Shown here in pieces: positions 37,522 to 48,288 of a stretch of 64,000 nt of DNA. The stretch spans positions 90,713,902 through 90,777,901 of the forward strand of contig NC_073695.1 of the NCBI RefSeq assembly GCF_029784165.1. The letters are read 5' to 3'. Source of the DNA: Wyeomyia smithii (taxonomy: Eukaryota; Arthropoda; Insecta; Diptera; Culicidae). A program made the translations under genes and the position numbers. The stretch's first letter is position 1; every line of letters begins with the position of its first letter. The notes under the pieces are model-generated. The model saw only the letters and a program-made list of their open reading frames with translations, was not told where the DNA came from and did not search any database.

Positions 37522-38636
37522 TTTTGCTAACAAAAATTGCCAAAACAAGGCTGTCTAAACGTAACACGTCGGACGGGATACGTGGTGTATCTTCCATCCT
37601 GTATTCTCTTGCTTCTTGCTTGTATCTAAAGCACAGCCGGCGAAGAAGGTCCCGATCTGTTGGAGAATTGCTGAGCGGTACCAAAAAGTCAGAGTTTCAC
37701 TACTGCGTGATTCAAATTAAATTATAGCTGACATAGAAAGGGAACTAAACCGTGCTGTGGAGTGTTTCTGGCGCTTAATGTACCCTCTTATTCAAATTTA
37801 TGTCTGGTACAAACTGTACCAATTGCTCCATCTACACGGTATTGAATGCTATCCGCACAAATGTGAGACCAATGTGAAATTGTTAAATTTCCTATTGCTT
37901 TTTCAGTTCAGATAGATGGTGCCGAGTATAAGCATAATTCGGAGCGTTCTTCAACAGCTCAACGAACGAGAAACAATTTTTTTTCCGCCCCGTTTTCACC
38001 ATCCTCCGTCCGAGAGGCTTGAAATATGAGTGGGGAAGTCTCTGAAAGCTCGTTTGTGCCACTTGTTGTTGTTTCAAGCATGTGTTTTGGGCAATTTCCA
38101 AGCCCTCACCGGAAAGGTACGGGAACGGGGGTGAATGAATGTGCACTCTTTCTGAGAACGTGTTTGAGCAAGAGGGATATGTCAGAGGCGAACACACATA
38201 CCAGAAGTTCAGATATCCGCAATCGGAACCATTTCAAACCACCTAGGTTAGGTTTAATCACAAACGCAAACATTGAACTGGAGATTATTGTCACAGTTTG
38301 CTGGAATAGTCCGGTTCATAGTGAATGTGAAAATTTTTGCCTTATGTTAGGAAGCAGATTTTGTGATTTAAAATATAAATTTCGGGATTTACTATTTTTT
38401 CCACTTCTGAGTTTGAAAAGAATGTAACATTCTTAAGTAATGTTTATCAATTGAAAATAAATATAGTGTACTTCTACGTTGTTTTCAAGATGATTCAAAG
38501 TGTAAAGGATAAACCAGAGACATAGAAAACTGTATTGAGATATCGTCAGAGTAAGATTGAAGTACAAATAAAAACAAATAAAAACATCATTGAAAAGAAG
38601 TCGCCACCTTGAGATTATTCTCAAGATAAAAAATAT
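37522..38636. other. Unassigned DNA
   Basis: No gene or transposon recognised. 37890-38300 has frames of 101 and 133 codons on opposite strands, overlapping, without recognisable domains. Confidence 0.4.
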
Positions 38637-39495
38637 CATAGCATAGCATAGCATGGCATATTTGATCGCCCGTGTGTTGCCCGCGATTGACCAGAATCGG
38701 CTGAAATTGCACAAAGAACCGTCAAAATGGTGCCTAGGAGTAGCTAGCCATTTTCAGTGTACAATTCCTGGTGATCTTTCTTTTCACTGGTCAATAACGT
38801 AGCTGACCACGCCCAATGCAGATCAATAGAGGAAGGGATATCGGGAGTGTTAGTTCAATACTTGTTGCTACTAGAGACCGAGGAATCCTCTGCATCATCC
38901 ACAAGTAACAAAGGAAAAAAATGTGTTGTTCCGTTCTCCCTCTCTTGAAATATTTCTCACTTGGTGATATCTTTCATAGTCATTTCGTTTTCGCTCTTTC
39001 TCTTTGAGCCTGTTGGTTGTCAAAATGTATAGGTACCGTTCTCGTTGTGCCTTGCCGTAAAATTAACACACTGAGCGCAATGAGTGTGCGAATGACAGCC
39101 CTGACTGCTTGAAATAGAAATAAAAATAGCTAGACTTGCATTATAGTCATTGAAAATAAGAAAGATATATCGAAGTCGCGGTGATGCAGAAACCCGGTTT
39201 GATCGTTTGGCCGCAGATCACCGCTGTTGTTTCTATAATAGCGCGTATATCTTTCACAATTCGCGTTTGCCGAGCTGCGTTTGCTTTCTCGAGGGTACTC
39301 GGGAATAGTAATAAACAAATATTTGCACACTTGGATGCTTTCGGTAGTTAAGTGTATTCACGCGCGCTGTTCGTATAGGCCCGCGGGAGCTGACAAAAAA
39401 GATACTTATTGTTCGTCTCCGCAATAAGTTTACTTCGCACGCAGCACTGTCCGACTCAGTCACCACGGTGACACAACCCTTCCTTTCCATCGCAG
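38637..39495 (-). mobile_element. Second (ATGCT)-tailed retroposon, inverted
   Basis: Starts at 38637 with (CATAG)n, the complement of the tail, and carries on the minus strand the same roughly 270-bp 3' module as 36550-36835 with only scattered differences. Upstream of that module (plus-strand 38910-39495) the sequence does not resemble the body of the first retroposon. The 5' edge is approximate because a foldback element begins there. No coding sequence recognised. Confidence 0.7.
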
Positions 39496-40938
39496 TAGTG
39501 GGGATGCAGAGGTAAACTCGGTGTTGAAAAAGTCAAGGTGCTCCGCCCTAAATTGAAAGATTATGTTATTTATAGCATTTTTGTAGAACATTTCGACTTT
39601 CAAAAAAATTGTTTTCAGGTTGCCCAAACGTGATTTATGAAAAAATGTCTCTTTTCAATTCTGTTCGATTCCTAAATTTTTCCATATATTTTTTTATTTT
39701 TGTGGGTTTGTTTTTGAATATTTTGCATGGTTTGGTTCAGCATCGCATTCAATTATTTGACTCACAGAGCCCATTGAACATCTCAAAAAAGTGAGTTTTT
39801 CTCATAATTTTCAGATAAAACCCTTCAAAACACATATAAAACATTTTTTTATTAAGAACTGAAATTTTTACTGCAAAGCGGGATTCAGGGCGGAAATTTA
39901 CATGAGAAAAGATCCTTGATATCTTATCGGGGGGCTGAGATATTGGCGTTTCTACATGTGATGGAAAACTATGCATTTTGTCAAAAATGCCACTAAAGCT
40001 CAATATCTTCATTGCACAGAGTTTTATCTTGTGTATAATTTTCTAGATAGTGATTCAAATATTGATTATAGCCATAAGGTATTGTTCGGAGTAGTTTCAG
40101 GATATTCAAAAATGCATCTTTCAATGTAGAAAGATGGGTGATCAATCCACCTATGAGTGTGATAAAAAAATTATTTTTTTATCAGAATAAGATAGACGCA
40201 CGGTGTCTTCGACAAAGTTTTAGGTTATATTAAAACAAGAAACTTTACCGAAGACATCATGTTCCTATCTCTTATATATTACGAGCAACATTGAGTTTTC
40301 AAATAGAAGGCACTAAAAATCATCCGTTCTAACTTTTTTCGCAAATTTTTCCAAATTTTCAAACCTTCCACTAAGTTATCAGCCATCTAAAAATGCGTTT
40401 GTTTTCTGAACATTGTTATTTTTATCTCCAAAAGTAAAACAGTTATTTAACATATTTGTTTAAATGCATAGCTTTCCATCACATATAAAAATGCAAATAT
40501 CTCAGCTCCCCGATAAGATATAAAGTATCTTTTTGCATGTAAACTTTCGTCGTAAATCCCGCTTTGCAATGGAAATTTCAGTTCTTGATCAAAAATTTTC
40601 TGACGTAGAACTACGTTTTACTTTAGCATACCACACAGGGATACAAACTGCAAAACTGGGACGAAATTTGTCCCTTTTCAAATGCTTATAGGTCGGTTGG
40701 TCTTCAACCGATTTTCTTCATTATTGCAGAAATCGATTGGAAAAATATACACGCATCTGCCCAAATGCAGAAAAATGTTGTTTGAATCTACGAACTATTG
40801 CACTATTGAAAATTGTCAAGCCTTGTTGAAATAAAAATAACGTCCTCTGATTGGTCGCTTGCTTGCTGTGTGTGTATGATATGGTATCATGTGTGTATGT
40901 GTGTATGATATGGTATGATGTGTGTATGGTATAATGAT

Positions 40939-41321
40939 ATCGTCGGTTTCGTGCAACAATGGCACAACTCAAAATTTTGCATTTTTGGGTTTTTGATAGC
41001 AAACAATGCCAATTAATGTAAATTTGCTTCACACAAAACCCCGTTTCGAAATTCACAAAAACTCCAGAGTTATGAGTAGATGTGCCTTTGCTGCACAAAT
41101 CGTATTTTCCCTATAACGTTAGTAATATTAAGGTTTTAACTTGTACAACGTGCTCGTAATATGTGCATAATAATACCAAAAGTGTTGGCTAAAAATTGGA
41201 AATCTGAAAATTTTAAGTTTTCTTGAAAATTAAAAAAAAAAATTTCGACGTAAATTTTCAAACACGTTTTTCTCGAAACTATGTTTTTTAAGTTGTGCCA
41301 GTGTTGCACGAAACCGACGAT
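40939..41321. mobile_element. 383-bp inverted-repeat element nested in the foldback element
   Basis: Left end ATCGTCGGTTTCGTGCAACA and right end TGTTGCACGAAACCGACGAT are exact reverse complements, followed inward by TGGCACAACT/AGTTGTGCCA. ATGAT occurs on both sides (40934-40938 and 41322-41326), a possible 5-bp target duplication, but the surroundings are a TATGATATGG microsatellite so this may be chance. Non-coding. Confidence 0.85.
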
Positions 41322-41464
41322 ATGATATGATGTGTGTGTGTGTGTCTATGATATGGTATGATTTGTGTGTGTGTGCTGTGTATGGTTTTTAACTCGGCAC
41401 GATCTGCTAACTGCTGAATCCGGTTCACGAAATTCATAACCCTTCATTAGTTGACATTATAACT

Positions 41465-41571
41465 CATTACCCAAGTAAAAATATTGGTTTTATCAAAGTT
41501 TTATAGCGCTCATTACAGCCAAAAAAGCGCTATAAAATTTTGATAAAAACAGTTGTGTTACTAGGGTAATG
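41465..41571. mobile_element. 107-bp palindromic MITE
   Basis: CATTACCC at the left and GGGTAATG at the right edge, and the inner TATCAAAGTTTTATAGCGCT pairs with AGCGCTATAAAATTTTGATA (one mismatch) around a short loop. The whole can fold as one hairpin. Confidence 0.8.
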
Positions 41572-42019
41572 AAACACTCAATGCATTTGTTAATAGTGTA
41601 CGTAGTTCTACGTCATTTATGGGGTCGTGTCTTGGATACAACCTCCTACTTTTTTATTTGTGTTTTGTAGGGTTTTATTTAAAAATTATTAGAAAAATTA
41701 ATTTTTTATGATGTTTAATAAGCTCTGGAAGTGAAAAAACTGAATGCTGAACTGAACCATGCAAAATATTCAAAAACAACCCCACAAAAATAAAAAAAAT
41801 ATATGGAAAAAATTAGGAATCGAAAAGAATTAAAAAAAGTGCAAAAGAGTGGGTTTGTAGCTGAAAAAAGTCATTTTTTCATGAATCACGTTTGGGCAAC
41901 CTGAAAACAATTTTTTAGGAAGTCGAAATGTTTTACAAAAATGCTATAAATAACATAATCTTTCAATTTAGGGTTGAGCACCTTGACTTTTTCCACATCG
42001 AATTCTTTGGGACACCCTA

Positions 42020-42028
42020 CTGTTACAC
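42020..42028. other. Foldback target-site duplication, left
   Basis: CTGTTACAC, identical to 42978-42986. Confidence 0.92.
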
Positions 42029-42977
42029 TAGGGTGGGGCTTATTTTCAAAAATGCTCGCGGGACCTGTTTTCCCTGGCAAAAAGACCTCCTTGGGGTTCA
42101 ATAAGCAACATATAAAAAATTGGTTGATTTTCATTAAGGTCTAGAGGTGGCGCAGAGGGCCTGAAGGTCAAACTTTAAACGAAAGCAATTTTAGAACAAA
42201 ACATATGCCTATATAGGTAAACAGGTGATTTTGTGACCCTATGGGCGTAAATTTCGTCCGTTTTGCGTTAAATTCAACCGTTTTTGAGATATTCGCAATT
42301 TCAGTGTACACTCTTGCAATCTCAGGGTATGTGATTATAAGGAAATGCACAATGTGTCTATATAAGTTAACACGTCATGTTCTCGAATATATTCTTGTAA
42401 TAGACATCATTGTTCCTCCGAAAAGAGTGCAGAAGAGAAAGAAAAAGAATAGGAAAATCGAAAATATGAAACGTCACAAACTTGAAATTTACTAGTTTCT
42501 TCAGATTAAATACAAGCAATACGCGCATTTGACTTTTCTTAGTTTTCCTTTTTCCATTCTCTTTCTTTATCTTTTGCACTCTTTTCAGAGGAACAATGAT
42601 GTCTATTGCGAGAATATATTCGAGAACATGACGTGTTATCTTATATAGACACATTGTGCATTTCCTTATAATCACATACCCCGAGATTGCAAGAGTGTAC
42701 ACTGAAATTGCGAATATCTCAAAAACGGTTGAATTTAACGCAACACGGACGAAATTTACGCCCATAGGGTCACAAAATCACCTGTTTACCTATATAGGCA
42801 TATGTTTTGTTCTAAAATTGCTTTCGTTTAAAATTTGACCTTTAGGCCCTCTGCGCCACCTCTAGACCTTAATGAAAATCAACCAATTTTTTATATGTTG
42901 CTTATTGAACCCCAAGGAGGTCTTTTTGCCAGGGAAAACAGGTCCCGCGAACATTTTTGAAAATAAGCCCCACCCTA
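42029..42977. mobile_element. 949-bp foldback element with 9-bp target duplication
   Basis: CTGTTACAC flanks the element at 42020-42028 and 42978-42986. Termini TAGGGTGGGGCTTATTTTC (left) and its complement (right) begin inverted repeats of about 410 bp that are nearly identical, separated by about 120 bp. Because the arms are mirror copies, the same spurious protein (VNFVRFALNSTVFEIFAISV) is read on both strands. A 9-bp duplication with very long inverted repeats is known for MuDR-type/foldback elements such as Drosophila FB. No transposase inside. Confidence 0.93.
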
Positions 42978-42986
42978 CTGTTACAC
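42978..42986. other. Foldback target-site duplication, right
   Basis: CTGTTACAC, identical to 42020-42028. Confidence 0.92.
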
Positions 42987-43013
42987 CTTCTTCCTTACAA
43001 TCTCCTTCCTCAC

Positions 43014-43205
43014 CCTAACTATCGTAAGGGCGTGGCCGGCGTCGTTATCGATTCATGCAAAGCGGTAGCTACTGAATTGTTGAACACTGCAGATGGCAAA
43101 CTAATTCCAGGTAGCCATATATGTGGTTCCTTGGTCAATTTCACTAGCTCAGATCGCTCACGGAGAAGCAATTACAAAATGTGCGATCGTTCAAGCTCAA
43201 AAAGC
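43014..43205 (+). mobile_element. LINE 3' UTR fragment
   Basis: GGGCGTGGCCGGCGTCGTTA at about 43028 resembles GGGCGTGGCCAGCTACGTTA in the 3' module at 36648, and the block near 43110-43170 resembles the tail insertion at 43345-43461. Probably the 3' UTR of the LINE family that supplies the ATGCT-type tails. No coding sequence. Confidence 0.5.
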
Positions 43206-43211
43206 TCAACC

Positions 43212-43725
43212 TCAAAGCTGTGTAATTCCCACATTTTTCCATATACTTCATTATTTTGTGGCGTTATTTTTGGATATTTTGCACGGTTAAGTTCAGCTTC
43301 GCATTCAGTTAATTGACTCACAGAGCCCATTGAATATCGCAAATGTAATGCTAGTCCCAAGCACCATTTATCTGGTTCATTTTGCAATTTTGTTGGTTCG
43401 ACCAATCACGGAGTGCAACTACGGGCAGTCTACCTATGCTATGCTATGCTATGCTAACAGTGCCCATTGAATATCGCAAATAAGTAAATTTTTCCCATAA
43501 TTTTCAGATAACTTAAGTTTTAATTTGTGTTTTGGAGGGTTTCAAAACACAAATTTTAAAATGTTTCGGTCAAGAACTGAAATTTTTACTGCAGAGCGGG
43601 ATTGAGGACGGAAATTCACATGAACAAAGATCTTTGATATCTTTTCGAGGGGCTGAGATATTGGCATTTTTATATGTGATGAAAAACTAAGTATTTTTAC
43701 AAAAATGCCACTAAGGTATCAGCAT
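43212..43725. mobile_element. Foldback fragment (39.5-kb family), split by a LINE tail
   Basis: CATTTTTCCATATACTTC, ACAGAGCCCATTGAATATCG and, after the insertion, ACTGAAATTTTTACTGCAGA and GGGGCTGAGATATTGGC match the left half of the element at 39496-42019. Only this half is present. Confidence 0.75.
43345..43461 (+). mobile_element. 117-bp 5'-truncated LINE insertion with (TATGC)n tail
   Basis: The 20-bp word GCCCATTGAATATCGCAAAT flanks it at 43325-43344 and 43462-43481, an exact target duplication. The insert ends with four to five TATGC units near 43434-43456. Removing it restores the foldback sequence. Very short retrotransposition product of the same tail type as the elements at 36.8 and 38.6 kb. 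Confidence 0.9.
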
Positions 43726-43739
43726 CACTATTAAATTAA

Positions 43740-46700
43740 ATCCTATGTAAAACTTCCAAAATATTTTATTATTTTACAACAATTAGGGGAATTAGAGGAA
43801 TTAGGGGGTAAATTTTCAGCAAAACTAACAGAACAGACAGTTGTAGAGAACAAACTGCAAACAACAAACTCCTTTACTATACCTAAAAACTGGAATTATC
43901 GATGCCATTTTTGAAAACTATTGTCATTCATAGAACTATATACTATAATGTCCAGAGGGTTAATATTATAAAATTGTTAAAGTTGTAAGTCTCTTCGTTG
44001 TGGTTCCGCAGCAACCACTCAAACCACTTCAAAGCTCGCCACACAGCTGTTGCTTTTTCGTTAGGTCACTGTGACGTGGCTAGTTTCAGCAGCGCGTGTC
44101 CGGAACAAGGTGCAATTGTGATATCACTCATTGCGCGACGTCGGCACTGTTCAACAAGCCGGCTTCTGCTTTCAGTTGCTATTGCTGGTAAAAGTAGCAG
44201 TCACTACTACTAGTTCCTCTGCCACAGAGATAGAGGGTCCGTACAAGTCGAAAAACAAGAACGCAATTTATTAGCTGTCACACTTATCACATTCTTTAAC
44301 ACGTTCTGTCTCTAGTTCCGTTCTTTGCAGGTTAGTCACTGTCTTCGTCCTACAGATGTTTCTATAGTGTAGGACCAGCGTCGCCGAAAGTGGAAACATT
44401 TGAAGCCTGGGTAACAATGATAAATTTGTACGACCAGCTGACACTCGAAAATCCACACTGTCACTTGGACGTCCAACCGGGAGCCGGTCAGAAATTAAAT
44501 TTTCTCGCTACATTTTTCAATGCCAGAAGGACCACCCCGGAAAAACGCCAGTGGAAATGCATGATAGAGGTGCATCCTGTTGCTACTACTACTGTTATGA
44601 AGGGACGCTAAAGGCATATCACTCATTGCATTTCGCAAACAGTGTCACCGAAGTTCAGAAGCGGGAAAAGCGAAAGTATAATTTAATTAAATTTTTTATT
44701 TTCCATTCATTTCGAAAGTCCATTTACGCTCACGTGCGAACATTTCTGATGAGTGAAGAAGGAAATGTAGGCAAAAATGTAATAATGTTTTATTCGGAAT
44801 TTTATGTTTCGTTTCGACGATTTATCGGCCACCAACTTTGTTTGATTGTAATGATTGACAAAAGGTGAATTTCAATAAATGATCATTAAAATTATTGTTA
44901 TGATCATTAAAATTATTGTATTGTAACAGATACACCATTAGTATTGTAAAAAGCTTTTGATGTGAGGGTTTATCTTCTTTGCACATTAGCAATACTTTTT
45001 AGAATAAATGGTGATTTTGAATCAAACCAAAAATTCTCGTTTTTTAATGTTAACGACCATTGTGCATTATAATTATAATTTTTTATTTTCTACTATTTTA
45101 GTAAAAATTACTTCTTCATCAACGTCAATATGAATAAATTGAAAAACAAATTAGATTCATTCTATTTTCAATTTCTTAACTTCCTTTAAAGGGATAAGGT
45201 CAGCAACGCTTTTGATAAATTTTTGGATTTTCAAATAATAGTTTCATTTGCGAAAAGGTCTCGTTCAGACTCTAAAATCTTAACATGACTAATGATGATT
45301 GCTCAACCCTTTGTCTTCTGATAATTCCTGCAAGCAACAAGAAAAAAAATGTACGAGCCATTCCATTAGGCACAAGGCAACCGCTCAAATCACATTTCAT
45401 AGTTTCCCTGAGGATCACTCAGACCTAGAAGGTGGAATCGAATTCTTCGATTGTGTAAGCTGGCTACATTCCCTAACGCTCCCAGCTGAACAACAAACAA
45501 GCCCACGCGGTGCCGATGATGAATATCCTAGCCTCGAAGGAAATTAGTATGTCAGGCAAGTGTGACAAGGGTTCAACGAAATCAGGTGTCGGGGCAAGTA
45601 TAGATTGTCGCAGACTTGGCGTACGTGGGCCTAATACCGAACTGAGCGAACGATAGCACAAAGGCCTTCATCTCCATTTGCTTAAAGCATTCGTACGTAT
45701 GTGTGTATTCGTTGTATGAATGTATTATCCATTCAAGATAGGGGAGACAAACATGCTAGTGTGGTATCACACCCAGGATAACCCCGTCTGAAGCAGTCGC
45801 ATGGTGTACATAAAATAAAATGTAAATATTTTGATAAGGGATTCTAACGCCATTGTTGCCCGGTGCGATGCGAAGCTTCCACCTCTGGTTGTCTATGTGT
45901 GCTGATGGTACTAACGGGAAATACTTCGTCAAGAGCCTCTCAGCCGATTTTAAACACACTCTCCAGATCGTCATCATCATCATCATCATCATTATTAACA
46001 TCGCTGCGACGTTAGCATCGTCACCAATAAAGGCAATCATTCATTTCTGAATGTGGGAACCGTCATGACAGACGCGATTAATTTTATGCAAAGAAAAATA
46101 ATGTTAGTAAGAAACGATTAATAATAAATTCAATTCATCAATTGTGTGTTTCATGAAATCAGATAAATGTGTCATTAAAACATTATTTTAACCGAAGTTC
46201 TCACATTTTCCAATGAGTCGTCATCAAACATCAACAAAACGCAAACACAAAACTCGTTAGTGAATGCTTTTTGCAGAAAAACCAATAACATACCATCAAC
46301 TAAATCACTCACCATTAAGCTTAGTGGAAGTCAATGCCAATTTCTATCGACTGATTTTCATCAGAAATCTGTACTGAAACATAAGTTGTTTCCACTGACG
46401 ATTTTCAATAGCACCAAGTGGTGCGATTCAATTCTGCCATCGATGTTGTCCTCGAACAGTAAACTGAGATAACCGATAGGAAACGACCCGCTCTACAGTG
46501 CATAATGGATTAAAACGAAACTTTGATTCCCATCACGGGATGGTTTGTTGCGCTTCCGTGAACGGTGCACTTGTTTTGCTAAATAAGCTTCTGCATTTTC
46601 CATGTTACGCGAATTCCTTTGTCGTTCGATAAAAACTAACAACGGGGATCAACATGTTGAAGTGTAATCACCTGAGAATCATAAAATAACAAATCATATC

Positions 46701-46970
46701 GAAGGAAATATAAAATTTCAGACAGTTGTTGCGAGTAGTTTTACTCTAAACAGCAAAGTAATTAAGATCTAACAATTGCGAAACTCAGATTTTTTGGCGC
46801 TGTTTTGTTTCTCAGATCATTCACAATGGAAGTTTAAGATTGAATTTAGTATCCAAAACGATTGCACATTATAATAATAACCGTTGCTGCTAAATTTTAC
46901 GCCGCGTCTTACTGAAAACCATAGTTAAATCTCAATCGTAATTAAATTATCCCTTTTCTGCGACTTGTTG
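43740..46970. other. Unassigned DNA
   Basis: No recognised gene. 43990-44650 is more GC-rich with overlapping short frames; 45970-45990 has a short (ATC)n run. The rest is AT-rich. Could contain unique host non-coding sequence. Confidence 0.4.
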
Positions 46971-46976
46971 CCACCA

Positions 46977-47020
46977 TATAAATAATCACCAATCAACAGC
47001 CCATCCAAAGCAGTTCGGGA
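46977..47020 (+). promoter_or_regulatory. Possible TATA/initiator promoter
   Basis: TATAAATA at 46977-46984 is followed 35 bases later by GCAGTT (A at 47012), close to the arthropod initiator consensus TCAGTY, and then by 300 bp of purine-rich, less AT-rich sequence resembling a 5' UTR. The spacing is a few bases longer than ideal. Weak evidence only. Confidence 0.25.
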
Positions 47021-47879
47021 CCGCTGCTGGTAGATTTTTATCACGAACCACTTCCAGTCAGTCTCAGACAGTAGGGAGTAATTCCTGGTGAAGAGTGAGA
47101 GACAGCGAAAATATAAACGAAAGCAGCAGAAAGAGAAACGTCGATCCAGCGGCAACCAGTCAAAGTCGAATCTAAATCGAATTTCGAAAAATTTAAACCC
47201 AGACACCCGCAAACGCAGACCCCAAATTGACAGCAGCTGTTGCTCTTTTTTGCTCCTCTCGGTGTCCGGAAAACGTCCCTCCCTTACCCTCTTGCGGCAG
47301 GCTAGTCGGAGCTGTCGAAGCATAATCGAATCAACCTAAATACACTCCAACCAAATGCTATCATTGGCGTTTATTTGCGATCAGAAATCAAGGAATTTAA
47401 AGCTTGGATATTGGTGTATGCCTTTTTTGTTAAAGCCTTGTTGACCAAACAAGTAAGTGATAAAAGAAACCTAATTTAAATCTATGTTAGTATGGTAAGT
47501 AGTCCAACGAGTTGTAAAAATATTTTTTTATCAAGAAAAATTACTTCTCGGCTAAAAAAAAACTTAAACGTTCTTCCGTTAACTATCTGCATGTTTTTAG
47601 AAAGTTATTATATTATTCAATATTATGAAGATTACACGTAACGTATGCGGTAGAAAAATGTACTTTTTCGGATGATGGTAAAAAAATAACTACGACAGAT
47701 AAATGAGTTTGATAAATTTCCCATGCAAGTAATTATATCAGCTTACTTGCAAATATATTCAAGGGATATTCACCATGACGGACGAACCCGTACGTGTAGG
47801 CATGTTTTTAAGTTTTTTCTTCGTTTTTTTTTTATCAATTTCTCCCAACTGTTCGCGACAGAATTGTGAAAGTAGACCT
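47021..47879. other. Unassigned DNA
   Basis: 47088-47339 is open on the plus strand with a lysine/arginine-rich sequence and open on the minus strand too; neither resembles a known domain. 47340-47879 is AT-rich with nothing recognised. Confidence 0.35.
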
Positions 47880-48288
47880 TATGCTTCAGGTTTGTCCGGA
47901 AATCTTCGATGTAACATGAATTGGGAACATTGGGCGGGTTCACCAACTTGCGATATTCAGCCGCTCCATCTCCTCCAACGATCACTTCGGGTAATGGACC
48001 GACGCCAGATCTGAAAAAAACACCGCGTCTTCGGCCTCATGATATTTCTTGATGAACGATGCAACTTCCGGCAGGCACTTTAAACTATAAATTTTGCCCC
48101 TTCACGGTCAATCCGAAGCGAAAGAAGAGCGGCTGTGACATCCCCTTCTCGCTGATTGTCAGCCACAGCAGCACTTTCTTGGGGAACTGGGTATGTGAAA
48201 AGAACTTCATCATGTTGCTCCCTTCCTTAGTGGGGAAAGTAAAATACGATATGCCCTGCCAGTTGTTGCCATCTAGGGTGAGACAGGT
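47880..48288 (-). pseudogene. Mariner-family relic D, left part
   Basis: Minus strand: CLTLDGNNWQGISYFTFPT and FPKKVLLWLTISEKGMSQPL plus FGLTVKGQ, the same transposase family as relics B and C. It also shares the CGTCTTCGGCCT block and the GAACGAYGCAACTTCCGGCA word with relic B. Interrupted at 48288 by an R1-like LINE and continued at 50006. Confidence 0.75.

Larger units (their letters stand above)
39496..42019. mobile_element. Large foldback element related to the 31.3-kb MITE
   Basis: The left 39520-39790 and right 41750-42019 parts are inverted copies of each other and of the MITE at 31308-31819 (AAAGTCAAGGTGCTC, CCCTAAATTGAAAGAT, GGTTGCCCAAACGTGAT). Further in, 39850-40015 and 40465-40600 form another inverted pair (AACTGAAATTTTTACTGCAA, GGGGCTGAGATATTGGC). 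The right end GGGACACCCTA matches the hAT-like terminus; the left end is diverged and no target duplication is evident. Two further elements are nested inside. No transposase. Confidence 0.75.

Noticed and set aside
42241..42765. Two similar proteins on opposite strands
   Set aside because: Mirror readings of the two arms of a foldback element; no transposase motif and no independent coding evidence.
44390..44611. 73-codon frame beginning METFEAWVTM
   Set aside because: Looks protein-like at first sight but has no splice-site support or recognisable similarity, and another phase is open over part of it.
47088..47339. Lys/Arg-rich 83-codon frame downstream of a TATA-like box
   Set aside because: Composition follows from A/G-rich DNA, the opposite strand is equally open, and there is no homology I recognise.
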